Positions 26,261-34,379 of a DNA stretch of 64,000 nucleotides are shown in pieces. Each line of letters begins with the position of its first letter. Within the stretch, counting starts at the first letter, position 1. The stretch covers positions 1 to 64,000 of the forward strand of contig CALZHQ010000001.1 in NCBI GenBank assembly GCA_945787295.1, written 5' to 3'. The notes beneath the pieces are model-generated. The model saw only the letters and a list, made by a program, of their open reading frames with translations, was not told where the DNA came from and made no database searches. This stretch comes from an uncultured Desulfuromonadales bacterium. GTDB taxonomy: Bacteria > Desulfobacterota > Desulfuromonadia > Desulfuromonadales > Geopsychrobacteraceae. The translations under genes were made by a program, and so were the position numbers.

Positions 26261-26278
26261 ACAGATGTGATTATCTGT
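26261..26278. repeat. Small palindrome in the ADH leader
   Basis: ACAGAT-N6-ATCTGT lies 60-77 bases before the ADH start, inside the predicted 5' untranslated region. It could be an operator or a weak RNA hairpin; no known site is recognised. Confidence 0.35.
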
Positions 26279-26413
26279 GCAATTATCTCAGGCCTGGTAA
26301 AAATGTCAATTTTGAGTCACGACTTATCTGCTGCCCCCTTTTAGTTTTTATAGGGATTTAATTCGCCAAAACTAGGTGAATTTGCATTTTCTTGTGACCC
26401 CTGTCAGCAAGTT

Positions 26414-26429
26414 AGCAAGTGCAGTGCCA
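26414..26429 (-). promoter_or_regulatory. Sigma-54 promoter of the quinoprotein ADH operon
   Basis: Minus strand TGGCACTGCACTTGCT is a perfect -24/-12 match. TAGAACATTGTTATTGTTC (26448-26430) sits directly upstream; this element also forms the palindrome AGAACA-N7-TGTTCT. The start point should be near 26403, giving a leader of about 200 bases. Confidence 0.88.
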
Positions 26430-26582
26430 GAACAATAACAATGTTCTATGAAATTTTTTTGGGCGGCATTTTACTGGAATTGATAGCGTTTTCTGAGTTC
26501 CCTAGTAAAGAAATATGGGCATGAAGCCTTCACTCGCCCAGAAAGTTACTGGCAGGTCGAGCCCAAGCCACTATAGAGAATG

Positions 26583-26588
26583 TCTACA
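26583..26588 (-). promoter_or_regulatory. Candidate distal TGTAGA site for the ADH promoter
   Basis: CCCCAGTGTAGACATT on the minus strand, about 155 bp upstream of the -24 box; it matches the CAGTGTAGA form at 60641-60649. A convincing second hexamer at 18 bp is not present. Confidence 0.35.
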
Positions 26589-27040
26589 CTGGGGAATTAT
26601 TCATCGAAATTTTTCAACACCGTCAAGGATTGTTCCAGTAAAGGTCTGCACCGCTCTTCAGCCAAATCTATATGGTGTCAGCCTTCATTTCACAAAAAGA
26701 GTCGAAAGCAGGCCTGGAAAAACGCTATTGATGATGACTCTCCGAAATCCTCTCTCATTGGCGATGAACGGCGAAATTTCCAAACCTGGCATGCCAATAA
26801 ACAATGCTGGCCGCTCAAGAATATTTTTCAGCTGTTCAAGTTGTGTGGCGGTGAAATTGCCCGACTGGGTAAAAATGCTACGCATGGCGGCCGATCAATC
26901 GCAAATCCAGCCCCATGGCTGATGATTTTCTCCCCAGCGGCAATAAAATATCATTCCCATTTATCCAAAACATCAAATCAGACAATTTCATAAGCTGTTG
27001 ATATTGAATGATATTTAAAATCAACCGACGTTCTACAAAA

Positions 27041-27056
27041 TGGCACCTGGATTGCA
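27041..27056 (+). promoter_or_regulatory. Sigma-54 promoter of the U32/dikinase operon
   Basis: TGGCACCTGGATTGCA is a perfect -24/-12 match, with the start expected near 27067, about 87 bases before the first gene. TTCTAC immediately upstream (27031-27036) is reminiscent of the elements at other promoters but is not a full match. Confidence 0.8.
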
Positions 27057-27153
27057 GTCGCTTGTCATGTTGAAAAAAACCGATCAGAACCAGACGTCTC
27101 AATAAATATAAAGTCGCGAGCGATCATCTAAACAACACAGTCAGGATCATTCG

Positions 27154-27621
27154 ATGGAACAAGCAGCTGATATGAAGATAAGTCTCGTGTGCGACCATCT
27201 CGCGATAGGCAGTCGGGTGAGCGCCGAAAACAAAGCAGCACTCCTTAACCATGAAATCGGCGCCGTTCTGAGCCTCACTGCAACCACCCCTGGGCTGCAG
27301 ATCCCTCAACATACCGTGCTGATTCAAGATCGCATACCTTTGCCAGGCGCAGCAATTCAGGACTGCATGGAATTTATTGAAGATCAGCAAAGACAAGGTC
27401 GCCGGGTGCTGATTCATTGCGAAATGGGCATCTCCCGCTCGCCAGCGATCGCTGCCTGCTTTCTTCATGAAAGCCTGGGGCTGCCTCTCACGGAGGCCCA
27501 TTACCTGATTAAGCGTCAGCGGCCGATTGCGGAACCGCACCCGGTGCTGGTCGCGTCAATTCAAGAGTACTACCACGAGCATGGGCGTCTGACGTCTCCC
27601 GGCTACGGAGGCAGCCCTTGA
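27154..27621 (+). CDS. Dual-specificity/tyrosine phosphatase-like protein
   Basis: 155 residues. The P-loop HCEMGISRS at about 89-97 is the full HCx5R(S/T) catalytic signature of cysteine phosphatases, with a candidate general acid (Asp) upstream. The size matches small atypical dual-specificity phosphatases. It may act on a phosphorylated small molecule just as well as on protein; as first gene of an operon with a phosphotransferase-type dikinase, removing a phosphate placed by that enzyme is a testable idea. An ATG 18 bases downstream is an alternative start. The last bases overlap the next gene. Confidence 0.85.
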   Translation: MEQAADMKISLVCDHLAIGSRVSAENKAALLNHEIGAVLSLTATTPGLQIPQHTVLIQDRIPLPGAAIQDCMEFIEDQQRQGRRVLIHCEMGISRSPAIAACFLHESLGLPLTEAHYLIKRQRPIAEPHPVLVASIQEYYHEHGRLTSPGYGGSP

Positions 27622-28418
27622 AAATCGGTCGGTTCTCCATAAACGGGCGACTGTTCGAAGGGCAGATCTTGCCTGGTCGGGTAAAAGAATTGGGCGTGCA
27701 AAGAGAGTTTGCGCTGAATGAACTTGTCACGCACCTGCCTGTTTCGCCAAGCAAGATTGTCGCCGCGGGCCTCAACTATCGACAACATCAGGAGCAAGGG
27801 CACGTCTTGCCGAGCAGTCCGCTGATCTTCCTCAAGCCGCCTTCGTCTTTACTCGCCAACGGGGCCGACATCCCCTACCCGCCACAGAGTCAGGAGGTCT
27901 ACTTTGAAGCCGAACTGGGGGTGGTGATTGGCCAGCGGACCCGGCAGATCAAAGCGCAGCAGGCTCCCGACTATATCCGTGGCTACTGCTGTGCGAACGA
28001 CGTGACCGCCTGGGACATCCTGCAGCGGGAAAAGAATTTCGGCGTTGCCAAGTCCTTTGATGGTTTTACCCCGATCGGCCCCTGGGTGGAGACCGAGGTC
28101 GATCCTTCCGCACTGAAGATCGAAAGCCGCCTCAACAGCCAGCTCCGCCAGAGTTCGAACACCGCCGACATGGTATTCCCCGTGGCCGAGCTGATCGCCT
28201 TCATCTCCCAGGTCATGACATTGGAACCTGGCGATCTGGTGCTGACCGGCACTCCCGTCGGCATGGGGCCGATCACCGTCGGCGACCAGGTGGAAGTGAC
28301 CATCGAGGGGATCGGCAGCCTCAACAACGGGGTCTGCAAGAGCCAGGAGCGATCTGATATCACAACTGCCGCCCGGCCCCCTGCGCCCAAGGCTGGGCAA
28401 AAGGCAGGTGCAGCATGA
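27618..28418 (+). CDS. Fumarylacetoacetate hydrolase (FAH) family protein
   Basis: 266 residues from a TTG start overlapping the previous stop (TTGA), supported by GGAGG seven bases upstream. The FAH fold is clear: IVAAGLNYRQHQEQ, LIFLKPPSSLL, metal-ligand acidic residues in EVYFEAELGVVIG, then ANDVTAWD and VLTGTPVGMGPI. Enzymes of this group hydrolyse, decarboxylate or isomerise acylpyruvates and related 2-oxo-enols. The C-terminal 20 residues (Ala/Pro/Lys-rich) are not typical. It is cotranscribed with an aminotransferase and U32 proteins, so a 2-oxo acid intermediate in that pathway is plausible. Confidence 0.9.
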   Translation: MKIGRFSINGRLFEGQILPGRVKELGVQREFALNELVTHLPVSPSKIVAAGLNYRQHQEQGHVLPSSPLIFLKPPSSLLANGADIPYPPQSQEVYFEAELGVVIGQRTRQIKAQQAPDYIRGYCCANDVTAWDILQREKNFGVAKSFDGFTPIGPWVETEVDPSALKIESRLNSQLRQSSNTADMVFPVAELIAFISQVMTLEPGDLVLTGTPVGMGPITVGDQVEVTIEGIGSLNNGVCKSQERSDITTAARPPAPKAGQKAGAA

Positions 28419-29503
28419 CAAGAGCAGCCGCCTTTGCACCCCGGCTCGTCACCGATCTGATCGATCTGGCGAACAATGAAAATCCCCTGGGGCCATCACC
28501 CGCAGCGATTGAGGCGATTCAGAGAGAAGCCGCGCAGGTGCATCGCTACCCCGACCATGGCGGCTTGCCGTTACGTCAAACCCTGGCGGCAAAGTATCAG
28601 CTCAGCCCAGAGCAGATCATGCTCGGCAATGGCTCCAATGAACTGATCGACCTGATTGCCCGGCAATGGGCGCGACCGGGTGCCGAGGTCATCATCCCGA
28701 GTCCGGCTTTTCTGCCCTACGGTTCCACCGCCAGCCGGGCCGGCGCCCGGGTTATCCGAACCGGCCTGAGCAACTGGCAGTTTGACCTCAAGGCGGCCTT
28801 GGCGATGATCAGCGAGAAAACGTCATTGATCATCCTCGCCAACCCTAACAACCCGACCGGTCTGCAGCTTGACCGGGAAGAGATTGCCGAATGGCTCAGC
28901 GACATTCCGGAACAGATCCTGGTGGTGCTCGATGCGGCCTATGCTGAATACAGCAGCGATCCAGAGCAAAGCCTGAAGCTTCTGAGGCAGCGTGAAAACC
29001 TGCTTGTCCTGCGCACTTTTTCCAAGGCCTACGGCCTGGCCGGACTGCGCATCGGCTATGCCCTGGGGCACCCGGCAGTCATCACCCAGCTGGCCAGCCA
29101 GCGGCAGCAGTTCCATGTCAACCGGCTCGCTCAAGCCGCGGCCCTGGCCGCGCTCATGGATCAGGAGCATCTCAGGCGAGGCGTGCAGGGCACCCTGAAG
29201 GGCCGGCAGAAACTCTGCAGCGGGCTGCGCGATCTCGGCATTGCACACCTGCCTTCAGAGACAAATTTTATCTTGCTGCATTGTGGCCGCAGCAACGTGA
29301 CGGCAGAAACCTTGCTGGCCCATGGCCTGCTGGTGAAACCCCTGGATCGCTTCGGCCTGGATGAGTTCATCCGGGTCACTATCGGGAGTCCCGAAGCCAT
29401 CGAACGACTGCTGAACGCTCTCAAAGAGCTCCAGCAGCAGCCTTGGTTTCCGCTTGCCGAAAACAGCGCGAACGTTCCACCCCAACCCTGTTCAGGAGAA
29501 TAA
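28415..29503 (+). CDS. HisC-like aminotransferase (PLP fold type I)
   Basis: 362 residues. Start resembles HisC/CobD-type enzymes (LANNENPLGPSPAAIEAI). The PLP site is intact: NPNNPTG, the Asp in VVLDAAYAEYS, Schiff-base Lys in TFSKAYGLAGLRIGYA, and the phosphate-binding Arg of that motif. It should transaminate an amino acid or amino-alcohol phosphate; histidinol phosphate, aromatic amino acids and threonine-phosphate decarboxylation are all seen in the subfamily. No his or cob genes are near, so a dedicated role in this operon is likely. The ATG overlaps the FAH stop by four bases. Confidence 0.88.
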   Translation: MTRAAAFAPRLVTDLIDLANNENPLGPSPAAIEAIQREAAQVHRYPDHGGLPLRQTLAAKYQLSPEQIMLGNGSNELIDLIARQWARPGAEVIIPSPAFLPYGSTASRAGARVIRTGLSNWQFDLKAALAMISEKTSLIILANPNNPTGLQLDREEIAEWLSDIPEQILVVLDAAYAEYSSDPEQSLKLLRQRENLLVLRTFSKAYGLAGLRIGYALGHPAVITQLASQRQQFHVNRLAQAAALAALMDQEHLRRGVQGTLKGRQKLCSGLRDLGIAHLPSETNFILLHCGRSNVTAETLLAHGLLVKPLDRFGLDEFIRVTIGSPEAIERLLNALKELQQQPWFPLAENSANVPPQPCSGE

Positions 29504-29505
29504 TT

Positions 29506-30483
29506 ATGGCGATATTGATGGCGCCTGGCGGAACCCTTGAAATGGCCAAAATGGTGCTTGATGAAGGGGCCGAAGCGACCTACGTCGGCGTCAAAGGCTG
29601 GAGTCGCCGTGGCGCCCGCGACGAACTGGACGACAACGACATTCAAGAGGTGATCGACTACGCCGGCAAGCGCGGCCAGGAGGTGCGGATCGTTCTCAAC
29701 ACCCTGCCGAGTTCGACGGAAATCCCGCTGTTCCTGGAGCATATCGAGCGCTACAGTCGTTGGGGGGCCAAGGGCTTCATGATTTCTGACATCGGCCTGA
29801 TGCGGCTGGCCCGGCAGCGCCTGCCGGAGATCGATATCCACACCAGCGTCGGCTTCGGCATCACCAACTACGAAGACGTCAAGTTCCTTCAGCAGATGGG
29901 CGCCACCTATGTGGTCCTGCCCTACCGGATGAGCGTGGCGGAGATCGCCCGGATCAAAGCCGAGGTCGGCGCCGGCATTGAAGTTTTTCTTTTCAAGACC
30001 CCCTCCGGCGGCAAGATCTGTCCGGGGAAATGCATGATGAGCAGTTATTTCAGCTTCAAGCGCTCGGTCGATGCCCAGGGGAAGGATCATTTTTTCGGTA
30101 GCGCCAGCCGTGGCGGTGACTGCCTGCGGGTCTGCCAGACGCAGTGGGATTTTATCGACCAGACCGGCGAACTCGATGAAGCCATCACCATCAAAGAGAA
30201 CCCGGCCCTGTGGCTGCATGAGCTGCCCGCCTACCTGCAGGCCGGCGTCGACTGCCTGAAGGTTCCTGGCCGAGATCGCTCCACCGACCTGGTCAGGGAA
30301 ATCGTCCGTCTCTACCGCCGGGTCGTCGACCGCATCCAGGAGCAGGACAACCCCGACCTGGAGCCCTTTGCCGAGCCGTTGCTGCAGCTCCGGGAGCGCT
30401 GGCGCACCGAACGCGGTCGTCGCGACCACCGTTTGATCGGCGAGGCTTTGCGCGGCGGCGCCGAGACAGTTACAGCAAGCTGA
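29506..30483 (+). CDS. U32 family protein, UbiU-like (copy 1)
   Basis: 325 residues; the ATG at 29506 follows AGGAG and the aminotransferase stop by 2 bases. It opens MAILMAPGGTLEMAKMVLDEG and matches UbiU-type U32 proteins throughout, including EVFLFKTPSGGKICPGKC-MMSSY and a later GGDCLRVC; the four cysteines are likely 4Fe-4S ligands. UbiU with UbiV performs O2-independent hydroxylation of ubiquinone precursors using prephenate; other U32 proteins hydroxylate RNA bases. The family name peptidase is historical. This is one of three UbiU-like paralogues here, which share KGWSRR near residue 30. Confidence 0.85.
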   Translation: MAILMAPGGTLEMAKMVLDEGAEATYVGVKGWSRRGARDELDDNDIQEVIDYAGKRGQEVRIVLNTLPSSTEIPLFLEHIERYSRWGAKGFMISDIGLMRLARQRLPEIDIHTSVGFGITNYEDVKFLQQMGATYVVLPYRMSVAEIARIKAEVGAGIEVFLFKTPSGGKICPGKCMMSSYFSFKRSVDAQGKDHFFGSASRGGDCLRVCQTQWDFIDQTGELDEAITIKENPALWLHELPAYLQAGVDCLKVPGRDRSTDLVREIVRLYRRVVDRIQEQDNPDLEPFAEPLLQLRERWRTERGRRDHRLIGEALRGGAETVTAS

Positions 30484-30557
30484 CAGAAAACTAATCCTAA
30501 GCCATTGAAACTGGGTGTTTTTATAATTTCTACCAGCTTCAAAGGGGAGGCAAATTC

Positions 30558-31475
30558 ATGTACGAACTCTCAACCGGTATCTGCAATCCGAAGCAGCTGA
30601 ACGCAGGCGATTACTCTGCCTACGATGCCCTCTACCTGGGGGATTTCTCCTGCCCCGAGTATCCGGAGAATTTCTCCACCAATCTCGAAGCACTGGCCAA
30701 GGGGGTCGAGACGGTCCGGAAGTGGGGCAAAAAATGCTATGTCCGCCTCTATGCCGTGCCGTCGAACGACGACCTGCAGTGGCTGCAGGAGTTTATTCAG
30801 CAGGCCGGCAAACTGCCGATCGATGCTATCGAAGTTCACAATATGGGGATTCTGCACATGCTCAAAGAGCTGGACAACCAGGTTCCGGTTCATCTGGGGG
30901 TTTTCGGCAATCTCTACACCCACGAAACCGCCCGGGTCCTTAAAGACTACGGAGTTGAGCGGGTCTACCCGAACCCTGAACTGAGCCTGAAAGAGATCGT
31001 TTACATCAAGGAGCAGACACCGATCGATGTACTGGTTCCGGTCCACGGAAAAATGCCCCTGGTGATTTCTGAAACCTGCTTTATCATCGAGCACAACCCT
31101 GACAGCAAGGGGGCCTGCAACTACGCCTGCGCCGAAGAGCATTGGCTGCACCGCACCGAAGGGGACTGGTCGCTCAAAGATACCGGCCGCATGACCCTCA
31201 GCGGCAAAGATCTGTGCATGCTCGAGCACCTGCAGAGTCTGGTCGGACAGGGGCTGCGCCACTTTCATGTACAGAATCTGGGCGAATCGGTCGACTATGC
31301 CGGCACCGTCGGTGCGGTCTATCGTCAGGAACTCGATCGCATCAGCGCCGGCCAGCAGCAGGACAATCTGGACCAGGCCATGCAAACCCTCTCGTCCCAT
31401 GCCAGGATGGGCCTCTGCAACGGCTACTTCTTCGAAAACGCCGGCCAGCACTATATCGGCGGGCAATGCCTATGA
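30558..31475 (+). CDS. U32 family protein, UbiV-like
   Basis: 305 residues, GGGGAGG ribosome site before the ATG. It is more divergent than the other three and resembles UbiV: YLGDFSCPEY, SETCFIIEHNPDSKGACNYAC and DLCMLEH. Cysteines at about 32, 175, 187 and 191 fall where UbiV places its cluster ligands. UbiV works as a heterodimer with UbiU, so this protein probably pairs with one or more of the UbiU-like neighbours. A 74-base gap precedes it, containing an imperfect hairpin; its last bases overlap the next gene (ATGA). Confidence 0.8.
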   Translation: MYELSTGICNPKQLNAGDYSAYDALYLGDFSCPEYPENFSTNLEALAKGVETVRKWGKKCYVRLYAVPSNDDLQWLQEFIQQAGKLPIDAIEVHNMGILHMLKELDNQVPVHLGVFGNLYTHETARVLKDYGVERVYPNPELSLKEIVYIKEQTPIDVLVPVHGKMPLVISETCFIIEHNPDSKGACNYACAEEHWLHRTEGDWSLKDTGRMTLSGKDLCMLEHLQSLVGQGLRHFHVQNLGESVDYAGTVGAVYRQELDRISAGQQQDNLDQAMQTLSSHARMGLCNGYFFENAGQHYIGGQCL

Positions 31476-32458
31476 GCCGCCTGCTCGCCCCCGGGGGCTC
31501 GCTCGAAATGGCGATTGGCGCCATCGATGCCGGCGCTGACTCGATCTATGTCGGCGCGCTGGGCTGGAGCCGCCGCCCCTATGAGTTGGAGATGTCCGAA
31601 GCGCAGATCGCTGAGGCGATCGCCCACGCGAAAGCCAACAACGCCGACGTTCGGGTGGTGTTCAACACCTTCCCCAGCCCGATGGAATATGATCAGTGGC
31701 TGGCGGCGATCGAACGCTTTGCCGAACTGGGCGCGGCCGGGTTTATCGTCTCCGACCCCGGCGCTATCGCGCCGATCCGCAAGCTGGCTCCCCAGGCGAT
31801 TATCCACGTCAGCATCGGCAGCGGCATCACCAACCTGGAGGACGCCTGTTTTTACCGCGAGCTCGGCGCCGACGTCATCATCCTGCCCTATCGCTGGGGT
31901 GCCGAAGAGATCCAGGCGATCGCGCGGCGCAGCGATATCGCCCAGGAAGTGTTCCTGTTCGAGCCGGTGCAAACCGGCAAGATCTGCCCGGGCAAATGTA
32001 TCATGAGCAGCTACCTGAAGTTCCGCGGCTGGACCGAACAGGAAGGCAAAGACTATTTCTTCGGCAGCGCCAACCGGGGCGCCAAAGAGTGTTACCGGGT
32101 CTGCCAGAAGCCCTGGGACTTCGGCCCCAGCCACAGCGAACGGCAGGCGTTGAAACTGCGCAGCGACGCGACGCTGTTGCTGAACGAAATCCCGGAGATG
32201 ATTGAGAGCGGCGTCGCCTGTTTCAAACTCTCCGGGCGCGAGCGGCCCGCGGCGATGATCTGCGAGCTGGTCGCTTTTTATCGCCGGGTGATCGACGGCG
32301 TCCTCGACGGCAGCCAGACCGACATGTCGATCTACCAGGCGGAGATGCTTGAACTGCGCAAGCGCTGGGTGATGGCTAAAAGCCGTCGGGTCGATTCGCT
32401 GATGTCTCGCGCCCATCAATACGGGCAGGAAAAACAGTCGCTGACGGAAGGAACATAA
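31472..32458 (+). CDS. U32 family protein, UbiU-like (copy 2)
   Basis: 328 residues; ATG overlaps the UbiV-like stop by four bases, so coupled translation and a complex are likely. It opens MSRLLAPGGSLEMAIGAIDAG and retains the paralogue signature GWSRRPYE, the EVFLFEPVQTGKICPGKC segment and the KECYRVC pair. Its sequence is clearly paralogous to copies 1 and 3. Expected role is as part of a prephenate- or similar-donor-dependent hydroxylase, by family analogy. Confidence 0.85.
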   Translation: MSRLLAPGGSLEMAIGAIDAGADSIYVGALGWSRRPYELEMSEAQIAEAIAHAKANNADVRVVFNTFPSPMEYDQWLAAIERFAELGAAGFIVSDPGAIAPIRKLAPQAIIHVSIGSGITNLEDACFYRELGADVIILPYRWGAEEIQAIARRSDIAQEVFLFEPVQTGKICPGKCIMSSYLKFRGWTEQEGKDYFFGSANRGAKECYRVCQKPWDFGPSHSERQALKLRSDATLLLNEIPEMIESGVACFKLSGRERPAAMICELVAFYRRVIDGVLDGSQTDMSIYQAEMLELRKRWVMAKSRRVDSLMSRAHQYGQEKQSLTEGT

Positions 32459-32463
32459 AGTCC

Positions 32464-33438
32464 ATGAGCAGCCAGACACTCACCAGGCTCAAGGCAGGAT
32501 TTGAAACCACCGGCAGCACCCGCTGGATCATGCAGACCATCCAGAACCTGCAGCTCGACCGGCGCAACGGTTTTGAGCTCGATCTGATATTGCACCAGCA
32601 GCATGGAGATGCGCGCCGCACCTCCCCGGAGGCGGCGCTGCTGGCCGGCGAGATCGACCTGATCGACACCGACTGGCTGTCCATCTGCCGCGCCCGCTCC
32701 GCCGGCACAAGCGTGAGTGCGGTATTCCCCTACGGCCGGATCATGGGCGGGCTGATCGCCCACGAGTCCGCCGGAATCGCCAGCCTGTCGCAGCTGCAGC
32801 AGCGCCGCATCGGCCTGCTGCGGGAGACCGATAAAAACTGGCAGGTGCTGCGCGCCTGGGTGAAACAAAACCATGATTTCGACCCGGCCGAGTATTGCGA
32901 GACGATCATTGTCCCATCCAAAATAGAGCTGGAGTCACAACTGAAAAACGGCCTGGTCGATGCCGCGATCATTTTCTGGCACCGGATTCCTGAGATCCTC
33001 AAATCACCCGGCCTGCATGAAGTCTGCGACCTGGTCGACCTGGTTGAATCGCTTACGGGCGCTTCTCCCGCGACGACATTTTTTGTCTTCCGGGATGACT
33101 TTATCAACCACCACCCAGAGGTGATCGCAGGTTTTTGCCGGGCCTATGGCGCGGCGGTCGAGGCGCTGACCAGCCAACCCGAACTCTGGTCAGCCGTGAG
33201 CGGTGTCCCGGCAGCAGATGCCGCAGCCGCTGATTCGAGTACACTTTATAGCCGCTGGCAAAGACGGATGGTCACCACATGGTCAGCGACCGACTGGGGG
33301 GACCTGATGCGACTACATGATCTGATTGCACAAATGGATAGCCGATCTGTGGTCACCCCGAACCCTGAGTGGTTCCCCCCGGTGAGCGCAGACAATTCCC
33401 CCAGTTTTCTCAAGGATGTTTTGCCATGCCAGTCCTGA
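32464..33438 (+). CDS. Cytoplasmic NMT1/SsuA-like substrate-binding protein
   Basis: 324 residues with no signal peptide (starts MSSQTLTRLKAGFETTGSTR). It is homologous to the NitT/TauT-type receptor at 21172-22167: IDLIDTDWLSICRARSAG, VSAVFPYGRIMGGLIAH, and DAAIIFWHRIPEIL align with motifs there. The bilobed ligand fold is therefore inside the cell, between two UbiU-like genes (13-base overlap with the next). Some relatives of this fold are enzymes (for example THI5-type pyrimidine synthases); a carrier or biosynthetic role for a small molecule in this operon is plausible. Function unproven. Confidence 0.75.
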   Translation: MSSQTLTRLKAGFETTGSTRWIMQTIQNLQLDRRNGFELDLILHQQHGDARRTSPEAALLAGEIDLIDTDWLSICRARSAGTSVSAVFPYGRIMGGLIAHESAGIASLSQLQQRRIGLLRETDKNWQVLRAWVKQNHDFDPAEYCETIIVPSKIELESQLKNGLVDAAIIFWHRIPEILKSPGLHEVCDLVDLVESLTGASPATTFFVFRDDFINHHPEVIAGFCRAYGAAVEALTSQPELWSAVSGVPAADAAAADSSTLYSRWQRRMVTTWSATDWGDLMRLHDLIAQMDSRSVVTPNPEWFPPVSADNSPSFLKDVLPCQS

Positions 33439-34379
33439 TGGGCCCCGGAGGCAGCAAAGAGATGGCGCTGGCCACCCTGCAGAGCGGGGCCGATTCAGTC
33501 TTTATCGGCCCGAAAGGCTGGAGCCGCCGACCGGAAAGCGACGAGTTGAGCGACCAGGAGATTTTCGAGGTCATCGATTACGGGCGCCAGCACAACAAGG
33601 ACATCCGGCTGGCGGTCAACGTCATGCCCTGCCCGGAAGAGATCCCGCAGTTTCTCCGTAAAGTTGAGACGTTTGTCGCGCGGGGCATCGATGGCCTGAT
33701 GCTCTGTGACCCGGGCTGTATCCAGCTGGTTCATAAACACTTCCCCGGGCTGGAAATCCACGTCAGCGTCACCGCCGGGGTCTTCAATATCAACGACATC
33801 AAGTTTTATAACGACCTGGGCGCAAATATCGTCGTCATCCCCTACCGCTGGGGGGTCGAGGAGATCCGCCAGATCAGCCAGCAGACCGACATGGCCCTGG
33901 AGGCGTTCCTCTTCCAGGCAACCAAGCCGGGTCGCATCTGTCCGGGGCGCTGTTATTCGAGCAGCTATTTCCATATCGACCATTACCGGGACGCCGAGAA
34001 CAAGAACCATTGCATCGGCAGCGCCAGCCGGGGCGGAAGCTGCCATCGCATCTGCCGGGCCGAGTGGGACCTGCAGATCGACCGCGAGACACAAGCCGAG
34101 ACGCCAACGCTGAAAGGCACCACGGAGCTGCTTTTGTGGGAACTGCCTCACTATGTCGAGCTGGGGGTCAGCCGCTTCAAAATTCCCGGCCGCGAGCGTT
34201 CGATACCGCTGGTCTGCGAGATTGTCAACTTCTATCGGCGCGCGCTCGATCACGTGCTGCAGGGTGGAGAGAATTTGGAAGGGTTTGCCGATGAATGGGA
34301 ACAGATTCGCTACCGCTGGCGCACCGAGCGGAGCCGCCGCGATGACAGTCGGGTTCAACATGCTGCCGTTGCCGGTTGA
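33426..34379 (+). CDS. U32 family protein, UbiU-like (copy 3)
   Basis: 317 residues from the ATG at 33426, which overlaps the preceding gene by 13 bases. It opens MPVLMGPGGSKEMALATLQSG, carries KGWSRRPES, and has ALEAFLFQATKPGRICPGRC followed by GGSCHRIC; an additional Cys (NHC) lies between. It has the same architecture as copies 1 and 2. Three UbiU-like paralogues in one operon, each probably with its own Fe-S cluster, suggest sequential or alternative hydroxylations. Confidence 0.85.
   Translation: MPVLMGPGGSKEMALATLQSGADSVFIGPKGWSRRPESDELSDQEIFEVIDYGRQHNKDIRLAVNVMPCPEEIPQFLRKVETFVARGIDGLMLCDPGCIQLVHKHFPGLEIHVSVTAGVFNINDIKFYNDLGANIVVIPYRWGVEEIRQISQQTDMALEAFLFQATKPGRICPGRCYSSSYFHIDHYRDAENKNHCIGSASRGGSCHRICRAEWDLQIDRETQAETPTLKGTTELLLWELPHYVELGVSRFKIPGRERSIPLVCEIVNFYRRALDHVLQGGENLEGFADEWEQIRYRWRTERSRRDDSRVQHAAVAG

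Larger units (their letters stand above)
26202..27153. other. Divergent control region between the quinoprotein ADH and U32 operons
   Basis: 952 bases with no gene I would call. It contains one sigma-54 promoter per direction (26429-26414 leftward, 27041-27056 rightward), the ADH leader and one distal TGTAGA site. Short open frames occur on both strands in the middle (about 26515-27000), but they lack ribosome sites and family resemblance; the stretch may be a decayed gene. Confidence 0.7.

Noticed and set aside
24903..26270. 455-codon plus-strand open frame
   Set aside because: Antisense to the quinoprotein alcohol dehydrogenase, whose identity is certain.
26515..26993. Two overlapping plus-strand frames and a minus-strand frame in the ADH/U32 control region
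   Set aside because: No ribosome sites and no recognisable domain; a decayed gene is possible but cannot be supported.
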